From an archaeon (GTDB taxonomy: Archaea; Nanobdellota; Nanobdellia; Woesearchaeales; GW2011-AR9): a stretch of DNA of 5,298 nt. The position numbers and the translations under genes are program-made. The stretch lies in the NCBI GenBank assembly GCA_020053615.1, contig JAGVMW010000069.1, forward strand, positions 1 to 5,298. Reading direction: 5' to 3'. Numbering within the stretch: position 1 is the first letter of the stretch; each line of letters opens with the position of its first letter. Shown piece after piece: positions 1-5,100 of the stretch. The notes beneath the pieces are model-generated. The model was not told the origin of the DNA and did not search any database. It was given only the letters and a program-made list of their open reading frames with translations.

Positions 1-23
1 TGAGATGCGATAGTTGCATCTCA
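1..23. repeat. Perfect inverted repeat / hairpin at the window edge
   Basis: TGAGATGC at 1-8 is the exact reverse complement of GCATCTCA at 16-23, with a 7-base loop (9-15). It may extend left of the window, which cannot be seen. No T-run follows it on the + strand, so it is not a classical terminator by itself. It sits directly before a second hairpin (29-62). It could be the 3' part of a transcript or structured RNA from the left, or a protein-binding palindrome. The pairing is directly seen; any role is inference. Confidence 0.5.
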
Positions 24-28
24 TTAAA

Positions 29-62
29 TGAAAACAGGACGGCAAAGTCGTCCTTGTTTTCA
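29..62 (+). terminator. Terminator-like hairpin with A-tract and T-tract arms
   Basis: GGACG (37-41) pairs with CGTCC (49-53) around a GCAAAGT loop. The stem continues outward as TGAAAACA (29-36) with TGTTTTCA (55-62), leaving only T54 bulged, for 13 base pairs in all. An A-rich 5' arm, a GC-rich stem and a following TTGTTTT give the look of an intrinsic terminator. The other strand reads GGACG-loop-CGTCC-TGTTTTC, so it could work both ways. It probably ends a transcript arriving from the left of the window, since nothing inside the window needs it. Archaeal termination relies mainly on oligo-T, so the hairpin itself may instead stabilise RNA or be part of a small RNA. Confidence 0.4.
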
Positions 63-107
63 GGTGGATATGGTGCTATCACTCACAAAACGGACTGTGC
101 CTTCTTA

Positions 108-123
108 CCGATAGGTTTTTATT
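108..123 (+). promoter_or_regulatory. Archaeal-type TATA-like box of the HerA-like ATPase gene
   Basis: TTTTTATT lies at 116-123, leaving 22 bases to the ATG at 146. Archaeal transcription usually starts about 22-27 bases downstream of the TATA box, which puts the start at or next to the ATG and predicts a leaderless mRNA. The 22 bases contain no purine-rich Shine-Dalgarno motif, which fits. The upstream flank (CCGATAGG, 108-115) is only a weak match to a BRE. The same box sequence at almost the same spacing precedes htpX. Confidence 0.5.
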
Positions 124-145
124 CTCTTCAATTATCTCTTAAACA

Positions 146-2785
146 ATGGCATTTGATGTAATTATCGGCCGCAGCAAAAAAGATGTGGAGAAGTTTGGGC
201 TGAAAGGAACTATTTTGATGGGCAAGCAGTATGTGAAGATGGGCCAGACTACTTCGCTGTCTAATCCTGTGTATATGGATGTGGCGGGTGCGCATGTGGC
301 GTTTATCGTCGGGAAAAGGGGGAGTGGTAAATGCCTCCATGGGGACACGCTTATAACTTTAAATGATGGTTCAGTAGCTAAAATAAAAGACTTAGAAAAT
401 AATGATAATGATATTTTTACTCTTGATAGCAATCTTAAGATTAAAACAGAACAGAAAAGCAATTTTTTCAAAAGACCAACTAATAAACTTATTGAGATTG
501 GTTTAAGAAGCGGAAAAACAATCAAACTTACTCCCGAGCATCCTCTTTTAACTGTAAAAGGATGGATTCCTGCAGAAAAACTGGGTTTTGGTTCCCGAAT
601 TGCTACGCCTAGAAAAGTAGATGCTTTTGGAGAAAATTCTATGCCAGAGCACGAAATCAAATTATTAGCTTATTTGATTGCTGAGGGACATTTAGGAAAT
701 GGTTTTGTACTCTTTTCAAATATGGATGAAAAAATATTACAGGAATTCGAACAGTCAGTAACTTATCTTGATTCTAATTTAAGAGTGGATTTACATAGTA
801 AAGCGGGTTGTTATCGTGTCAGTCAAATTAAAAAAGTAATAAAAGAGCAAAGTAAAAGAGATGCATTAGGTAGGTTTAATGTTGGTCCGAAGTTTGCTCA
901 TTCTTCTATTAGAAATTGGATAGAACAATTTGGGTTGTATAACAAAAATTCATATACTAAATTTATACCAAAAGAAATATTCCAATTGCCGAAACATCAG
1001 TTAAGCTTATTCTTAAATAGATTATTTTCATGTGATGGAACAATTTATAAAAAAGCAGGACACTGGTTTGTTGGTTACTGCTCTTCTTCCAGAGAGATTA
1101 TTGATATGGTCCAGCATTTATTGTTAAGATTCGGCATTCTTTCAAAGATTAGAAATAAAAATATTAAATTGGGTGGAAAAATATTTTATTCTCATGAATT
1201 AGAAGTTTATGGTGAAAATGTGAATCAATACTTACAAGAAATTGGATTTTATGGCAAAAAAGAAGAGAATGCTAAAATAGCTTTATTAGAATCTGTTAAA
1301 ATTATTAGAAATCCGAATACAGATACAATCCAAAAAGAGATTTGGGAAATCTATCATCCAGAAAACTGGGCTGAAATCGGAAGAAAAATGGGATATGCGC
1401 ACCCCAAAGCTATGAGAGAAAGTATACATTACTCTCCCTCGCGTCAAAAAATGATGCAAATGGCTTTAGCAGATGAATCAGATTTATTAGAAAAGTTCGC
1501 AAATTCAGATATCTTTTGGGATGAGATTGTGTCTATGGAATTATTAGAAGGAGAATTTGAAGTTTATGACTTAACTGTTCCAGAAACGCACAATTTTGTA
1601 GCTAATGATATAATTGTTCACAATTCCTACACGCTTGGCGCTATCGCCGAAGGCTTGTCTGATCTTCCGTTAGAAATAAAACAAAATCTTTCTATTGTTC
1701 TTATCGATACTATGGGGATTTATTGGACTATGAAATATCCTAATTTTCAGGATGCAGAGTTGGCTAAACAATGGGGATTTAGCCCAAAGGGATTAGATGT
1801 AAAAATTTATACTCCCACAGGATTCTTTTACAAGTTTAAAGAAGAAGGTATTCCTACTGACTTTCCGTTTTCTATCCGTCCGATAGATGTAGGGCCGGAA
1901 GATTGGTGCAGTGCGTTTGAACTTTCTCCAAATTCTGCTGAAGGAGTACTTATCGCAAAAGTGGTGCAGGGATTAAATAGTTTAGAGAAGAGTTATTCCA
2001 TGGAAGAGCTGATTGAAAAAGTCAGAACCGATGAAGAGAGTGATAAAGTAACTAAAAGTATAATTGTCAACCAATTCTTAAAAGCGCAGGAGTGGGGTAT
2101 CTTTGCTGTTGAAGGAACTCCATTGAAAGATATGATTGCCGGCGGGCAAGTAACAGTATTAGATATTTCTCCTTATGCTACGGTAGCTTCTGGATGGGGA
2201 ATCAAAGCTTTAGTGGTGGGATTGCTCTGCCGAACTTTATTCAATCAAAGAATGTTAGCGAGGAAGACCGAAGAATTTAAGACCGTTGATTCTGCCATGC
2301 ACTACTTTTCTCGAGATGTAGAAGAAAAGATGGAAGAGCCGTTGGTGTGGATTGCTTTGGACGAGGCGCATGAACTTTTGCCCCACGACGGTAAAACTGC
2401 AGCTACCGATGCGTTGATTACAATTTTACGAGAAGGCCGCCAACCCGGAATATCGTTAATCTTAGCTACGCAACAGCCGGCAAAGATCCATACTGATGTT
2501 ATGACTCAAGCGGATATTGTAATTTCGCATCGCTTAACTGCGCAGATGGACGTGCAGGCTCTCGGACAATTAATGCAGAGTTATATGCGCTCAGGATTAG
2601 ATCAGGAATTGAATATATTGCCGCATGTTAAAGGCGCAGCGGTGGTATTTGATGACTCTAATGAAAGATTGTTTCCGGTGCAGATACGTCCTCGGTTTAC
2701 TTGGCATGGGGGAAGCTCTCCCACGGCGATTAAAGAAAGAAAGAGTTTTTTCTCGGATGCGTTAAAGAAGATTAAAGATATGTGA
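146..2785 (+). CDS. HerA-like (DUF87 / FtsK-HerA superfamily) P-loop ATPase precursor containing an intein
   Basis: This encodes an 879-residue precursor, or a 448-residue ATPase after removal of the intein (residues 63-493). The mature protein has a short N-terminal part (1-55), a Walker A motif GKRGSGK-S (56-62 joined to S494), Walker B with catalytic acid in WIALDE (735-740), the REGRQPG segment (762-768) typical of HerA ATPases and likely to include inter-subunit arginine(s), and the sensor-like ATQQP (774-778). Known family members are hexameric ring motors that translocate DNA, often with the nuclease NurA in end resection. Here the N-terminal part is much shorter than the usual HAS-barrel domain, and no nurA is present, so a true HerA resection role is uncertain. 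The start is fixed by an in-frame TAA at 140-142 and the TATA-like box 22 bases upstream. Its 3' end faces the neighbouring gene across 10 bases. The superfamily call is confident; the exact function is not. Confidence 0.9.
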   Translation: MAFDVIIGRSKKDVEKFGLKGTILMGKQYVKMGQTTSLSNPVYMDVAGAHVAFIVGKRGSGKCLHGDTLITLNDGSVAKIKDLENNDNDIFTLDSNLKIKTEQKSNFFKRPTNKLIEIGLRSGKTIKLTPEHPLLTVKGWIPAEKLGFGSRIATPRKVDAFGENSMPEHEIKLLAYLIAEGHLGNGFVLFSNMDEKILQEFEQSVTYLDSNLRVDLHSKAGCYRVSQIKKVIKEQSKRDALGRFNVGPKFAHSSIRNWIEQFGLYNKNSYTKFIPKEIFQLPKHQLSLFLNRLFSCDGTIYKKAGHWFVGYCSSSREIIDMVQHLLLRFGILSKIRNKNIKLGGKIFYSHELEVYGENVNQYLQEIGFYGKKEENAKIALLESVKIIRNPNTDTIQKEIWEIYHPENWAEIGRKMGYAHPKAMRESIHYSPSRQKMMQMALADESDLLEKFANSDIFWDEIVSMELLEGEFEVYDLTVPETHNFVANDIIVHNSYTLGAIAEGLSDLPLEIKQNLSIVLIDTMGIYWTMKYPNFQDAELAKQWGFSPKGLDVKIYTPTGFFYKFKEEGIPTDFPFSIRPIDVGPEDWCSAFELSPNSAEGVLIAKVVQGLNSLEKSYSMEELIEKVRTDEESDKVTKSIIVNQFLKAQEWGIFAVEGTPLKDMIAGGQVTVLDISPYATVASGWGIKALVVGLLCRTLFNQRMLARKTEEFKTVDSAMHYFSRDVEEKMEEPLVWIALDEAHELLPHDGKTAATDALITILREGRQPGISLILATQQPAKIHTDVMTQADIVISHRLTAQMDVQALGQLMQSYMRSGLDQELNILPHVKGAAVVFDDSNERLFPVQIRPRFTWHGGSSPTAIKERKSFFSDALKKIKDM
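332..1624 (+). mobile_element. Full-length intein with LAGLIDADG-type homing endonuclease, inserted in the Walker A motif
   Basis: This codes for residues 63-493 (431 aa) of the precursor. The splicing parts are Cys63 as first residue in CLHGDTLI (block A), TPEH at 129-132 (block B TxxH), YDLTV with Asp475 and ETHNF with His482 (block F), and IIVHN at 489-493 (block G) followed by Ser494 as the +1 nucleophile. This is a standard class 1 set. The endonuclease parts are LLAYLIAEG (173-181, acid Glu180), KFIPKEIF with Lys272 (272-279, block D), LNRLFSCDG (290-298, acid Asp297) and RFGILSKIR (328-336, block H). Both acidic residues are kept, so DNA cleavage looks possible. Residues about 393-440 form an extra helical segment that may contact DNA. 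The insert is visibly more AT-rich than its host gene, with 11 G/C in 1141-1200 against 34 in 241-300 and 32 in 2341-2400, consistent with a separate origin. Splicing and cleavage activity are inferred from motifs. Confidence 0.95.
1322..1465 (+). other. Helix-turn-helix-like segment inside the intein (possible DNA-recognition subdomain)
   Basis: Residues about 393-440 of the precursor lie between the second endonuclease half and the C-terminal splicing block. They read as short helices around W400, WAEIGRKMGY (408-417), HPKAMRESI (419-427) and SPSRQKMMQMA (430-440). The 'WxEIgrkmGy' pattern followed by a second basic helix resembles small helix-turn-helix modules that other archaeal inteins carry next to their endonuclease. 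Such modules help read the long homing site. The similarity is judged by eye, and the domain borders are approximate. Confidence 0.4.
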
Positions 2786-2795
2786 GAATTCCTAA

Positions 2796-3476
2796 TTAAT
2801 TCCTTAAATTTTCAGTCCATCTCTTGCTCAGCTTGTAAAACGGCTGTCCGTATTTCTCATCAATCTTCCTGTCGAGAACTAATTGATAGACAGATAGATC
2901 TTCGATCATACTGAATAACTGATTAAGATTCTTTTGTATACCTGAACTTAATATTCCGCCACACCAAACTTTTTTTATTTTCTCCATGCGTTTGTCTGAG
3001 GATAGTTTTTTATCTCCAGATAATTCTACCATTTCTTTCACTTGTTGGTGCAGTCCTTTCTTATACCATCTGCTTTCATACAGAGAGTTAAAACGTCCAG
3101 CCCATTCCTGTAAATCTTCACAGATATGTTCTCCACGCTGCTGTAATTCTCGGTCGGATTCGCCATTCTCTTTTTTTACGTCTTTGAGATGCCTCGTTAA
3201 AGGTAAAGTATATTTCTGCAGCAGTTCAGGAAGTTTTTCCAAAAACATATAATGTTGAGAAACAGCATAAATTAAAGAAATTGCTTTCTCAGAAGTAGAT
3301 AGAAACTGTGGAGAGGCTTCTTCTTGCTTGATTCTCTGCTCTAAGTTAGAATATGCATCGGCAATATCATCCAGCTCTTTCTCCAGCGAAGCATACTCAT
3401 CCCTAATTTTATCATACCATCTTCTTTTAGGAAAGATAATCTTGGGATTGGTTTCGGTGATACGTCTGTCAGTCAT
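2796..3476 (-). CDS. Uncharacterised soluble coiled-coil protein, 226 residues
   Basis: I do not recognise this family. The protein is highly charged and helical, with no membrane segment or signal peptide. Residues 24-49 keep a clean heptad pattern (I24, Y28, L31, L35, I38, Y42, L45, I49), predicting a coiled coil and likely self-association or partner binding. The rest alternates amphipathic helices with acidic and basic patches. Tryptophans occur at the start (RRWYDK, 18-23) and in the middle (EWAGRF, SRWYKKG). I see no catalytic motif, P-loop, zinc site or nuclease signature. The start is set by an in-frame TAG at 3485-3483 and by a promoter at leaderless spacing. It follows htpX by 68 bases and converges with the ATPase gene across 10 bases. 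With its own promoter, co-function with lemA-htpX is only a possibility. It is real by length, codon-like composition and its promoter. Confidence 0.8.
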   Translation of the reverse strand: MTDRRITETNPKIIFPKRRWYDKIRDEYASLEKELDDIADAYSNLEQRIKQEEASPQFLSTSEKAISLIYAVSQHYMFLEKLPELLQKYTLPLTRHLKDVKKENGESDRELQQRGEHICEDLQEWAGRFNSLYESRWYKKGLHQQVKEMVELSGDKKLSSDKRMEKIKKVWCGGILSSGIQKNLNQLFSMIEDLSVYQLVLDRKIDEKYGQPFYKLSKRWTENLRN

Positions 3477-3498
3477 ATTTAGCTAGGAGAATTAGGAC

Positions 3499-3514
3499 TA
3501 TTTAAACGTTTTGG
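3499..3514 (-). promoter_or_regulatory. BRE + TATA-like promoter of the 226-residue coiled-coil gene
   Basis: On the minus strand CCAAAACG (3514-3507) is followed by TTTAAATA (3506-3499). This matches the layout of an archaeal B recognition element directly before a TATA box. From the box end to the ATG at 3476 are 22 bases, so transcription should start at or beside the start codon, and no Shine-Dalgarno motif is present. The lemA promoter has the nearly identical pair CCAAAAGG-TTTTTAAA, which supports the reading. Confidence 0.6.
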
Positions 3515-3544
3515 AACGATTACTACTTTAAAGAAGCACTAACC

Positions 3545-4450
3545 CTACATCCCATCCAGCTTCTTAATTCTCTCCTCAATCGGCGGATGCGTACTAAATA
3601 AATTCTGCATCCAGGAACGCTGTTTTTTATCGTGCCGGAATGGAATCGAGATAAATAAATGCGCCGTAGCTTTATTGGCTTTATCCACTAAAGGGTCTGG
3701 GTCATCTTTAATCTTGCGTAAAGCATCGGCCAATCCTTTCGGATGTCGCGTAAGCAATGCGCCAGAAGCATCCGCTAAAAACTCCCGCTTACGAGATACA
3801 GCTAATTTAATCGCCTCTCCGATAAATGGAGAAAGAATAGCTAGTGCAACCCCTACTACAATCAAGACTAATGTTAATTGGTTGCTTTCCCTATCTCTAC
3901 TCTTCCCGCCCCACAAGAAACTTCTCAGTAAGAAATCCGATAATAAAACAGTTAATCCCACCATCACCGCCGCTAACATCATTACGCGGATATCATAATT
4001 CTTAATGTGAGATAATTCATGCGCAAGTACTCCTTCCAACTCCTGTCGGTTTAATTTCTGCATCAAGCCGGTAGTTACGGTAACGGCAGAATGTTCCGGA
4101 TCTCTGCCTGTAGCAAAAGCATTCAAAGCGGAATCGTCTATCACATACACTTTGGGCGGTTTAGACATACCCGCAGCTATAGATAACCCTTCTACGGTAT
4201 TGATTAAATAAGTGTGTTCTGGTTTCTTCGCTTCCTTAGCTCCAGTCATAGTTAAGATGGCGCTGGCTCCGGAATAGTAGCTGAATAGGAAATAGATTAC
4301 TCCAATAACCAATGCTAATATCAATCCAAAATAAGTGCTTCCGTAATATACTCCGATAATTAAACCTAAAACTATTACGAACCCAAAAAAGAACAAAATC
4401 AATAAGTAAGACTTCCACTTATTAGCTGAAATCTCGTCGTAAATTCCCAT
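3545..4450 (-). CDS. htpX: HtpX-like membrane zinc metalloprotease (peptidase family M48)
   Basis: This 301-residue integral membrane protease is predicted to cut misfolded or damaged membrane proteins on the cytosolic side. Membrane segments are visible at about 15-36, 40-59, 156-176 and 192-212. The active site is HELSH (144-148): His144 and His148 bind zinc, Glu145 is the catalytic base, and Glu223 in SRKREFLAD is the third ligand. Other family hallmarks are NAFATG (110-115) and STHPPIEERI (286-295). The N-terminus (YDEISANKWKS) is also typical of HtpX, and the length is normal, so the protein appears complete. The start follows an in-frame TAA (4456-4454). It lies 31 bases after lemA on the same strand; this pairing recurs in many genomes. 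It may be co-transcribed with lemA and also have its own promoter in the gap. The family is certain; the substrates are unknown. Confidence 0.95.
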   Translation of the reverse strand: MGIYDEISANKWKSYLLILFFFGFVIVLGLIIGVYYGSTYFGLILALVIGVIYFLFSYYSGASAILTMTGAKEAKKPEHTYLINTVEGLSIAAGMSKPPKVYVIDDSALNAFATGRDPEHSAVTVTTGLMQKLNRQELEGVLAHELSHIKNYDIRVMMLAAVMVGLTVLLSDFLLRSFLWGGKSRDRESNQLTLVLIVVGVALAILSPFIGEAIKLAVSRKREFLADASGALLTRHPKGLADALRKIKDDPDPLVDKANKATAHLFISIPFRHDKKQRSWMQNLFSTHPPIEERIKKLDGM

Positions 4451-4473
4451 GGTTTAAAGCAAAAATGAAGTAA

Positions 4474-4481
4474 AATAAAAA
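4474..4481 (-). promoter_or_regulatory. Possible htpX-proximal TATA-like box directly after the lemA stop codon
   Basis: Read on the minus strand, TTTTTATT (4481-4474) begins at the base after the lemA TAA stop and ends 23 bases before the htpX ATG (4450). The octamer is the same as that before the ATPase gene (116-123, gap 22). No Shine-Dalgarno motif precedes htpX. This suggests htpX can be transcribed leaderless on its own. The whole gap is T-rich, so chance occurrence is a real alternative, and the same T-rich stretch could partly terminate lemA transcripts. Confidence 0.35.
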
Positions 4482-5036
4482 TTAATTAAATTCAACTTTG
4501 ACGTTCTTCTTCTCTGCTTCAGCCGTCTCAAAAAAGTCTTTAACAGGGAAACTGAACATGCTGGCAAAGATGTTTCTAGGGAAAGTCTGCTTAGCCTGAT
4601 TGTAATCCATTACGCTGTCATTGTAAAATTGTCTGGAATAGGCAATCTTAGATTCCGTTCCCGATAACTCTTCTTGCAGTTGCATAAAGTTTTCATTTGC
4701 TTTTAGCTGAGGATAATTCTCGGCTACAGCAAAGATTGTCTTCAACGCATCAGTTATCTGATTGTTGGCTTTGGCTTTATCGGCAGTAGAGCCGCTCATT
4801 AAAGAGGTCCTGGCTTTAGTTACTTCTTCTAGAACTCCTTTCTCATGCTTCATATAGCCTTTAACTGCATTTACTAAGTTTGGAATCAAATCATATCTTC
4901 TTTTCAATTGCACATCTATCTGCGCCCACGCATTTTCTACTCTTAATCTCAATCGAACTAAGCTGTTGTATATCAAAATTATAGCTAAAATTACAACTGC
5001 AACCACAATTCCTACAATAATCCATGTATTTACCAT
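4482..5036 (-). CDS. lemA: LemA family membrane-anchored coiled-coil protein
   Basis: This 184-residue protein is of typical family length. A single N-terminal membrane helix (about 5-23) is followed by a helical-bundle domain. Family signatures are visible: ENAWAQIDVQLKRRYDLIPNL (34-54), with the hallmark 'W-x-Q-x-D-V-Q-L-K-R-R-x-D-L-I-P-N-L', then AENYPQLKANENF (105-117), YNDSVMDYN (138-146) and FPRNIFASMF (152-161). LemA proteins have no known catalytic activity. They are membrane-anchored helical bundles often encoded next to HtpX, which suggests a role as partner or adaptor in membrane quality control; that role is inferred from neighbourhood. The start is fixed by an in-frame TAA at 5042-5040. 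Unlike its neighbours it has a GGGGGT ribosome-binding-like motif and a promoter further upstream, so it should be the leadered first gene of a lemA-htpX unit. Confidence 0.95.
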   Translation of the reverse strand: MVNTWIIVGIVVAVVILAIILIYNSLVRLRLRVENAWAQIDVQLKRRYDLIPNLVNAVKGYMKHEKGVLEEVTKARTSLMSGSTADKAKANNQITDALKTIFAVAENYPQLKANENFMQLQEELSGTESKIAYSRQFYNDSVMDYNQAKQTFPRNIFASMFSFPVKDFFETAEAEKKNVKVEFN

Positions 5037-5043
5037 TTGTTAT

Positions 5044-5049
5044 ACCCCC
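5044..5049 (-). promoter_or_regulatory. Shine-Dalgarno-like motif of lemA
   Basis: GGGGGT (5049-5044, minus strand) lies 7 bases before the lemA ATG, a normal spacing for a ribosome-binding site. It differs at one base from the GGAGGT consensus, so pairing with 16S rRNA would be partial. It is the only such motif before any of the four genes, and lemA is also the only one whose promoter predicts a 5' leader. Confidence 0.45.
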
Positions 5050-5084
5050 ATAATTGTTAAGTGTGAATGTTTAGGAGCAAGTAC

Positions 5085-5100
5085 TTTAAAAACCTTTTGG
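5085..5100 (-). promoter_or_regulatory. BRE + TATA-like promoter of lemA
   Basis: On the minus strand CCAAAAGG (5100-5093) precedes TTTTTAAA (5092-5085), the arrangement of an archaeal BRE and TATA box. Transcription about 25 bases downstream of the box would begin near 5062, giving a leader of roughly 26 bases that contains the GGGGGT motif. The BRE-like part differs at one base from that of the coiled-coil gene (CCAAAACG). Confidence 0.55.

Noticed and set aside
28..114. A 28-codon ORF on the + strand starting at ATG 28 and ending with TAG at 112-114
   Set aside because: It overlaps the 13-bp hairpin, has no ribosome-binding motif or fitting promoter, and shows no recognisable peptide character. 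Chance is the simpler explanation.
139..660. A 173-codon open frame on the minus strand across the start of the ATPase gene and the intein
   Set aside because: It lies opposite a strongly supported coding region that carries ATPase and intein motifs, and its translation shows no recognisable domain.
332..1624. A group I or group II intron as the explanation for the insert in the ATPase gene
   Set aside because: The reading frame continues unbroken through the insert, and protein-splicing blocks A, B, F and G are present at exactly the expected ends. It is therefore an intein.
2786..2802. The GAATT...AATTC inverted repeat between the convergent genes as a terminator
   Set aside because: The stem is five base pairs and almost all A/T, with no T-run after it, so it is too weak to call.
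2986..3998. Open frames of 88 and 107 codons on the + strand opposite the coiled-coil gene and htpX
   Set aside because: They are antisense shadows. The minus-strand frames carry the coherent heptad pattern and the HExxH protease motifs.
4236..4418. A 60-codon minus-strand frame inside htpX
   Set aside because: It is out of frame within the htpX membrane-segment region. Its hydrophobic, aromatic content is explained by T-rich codons of the real gene.
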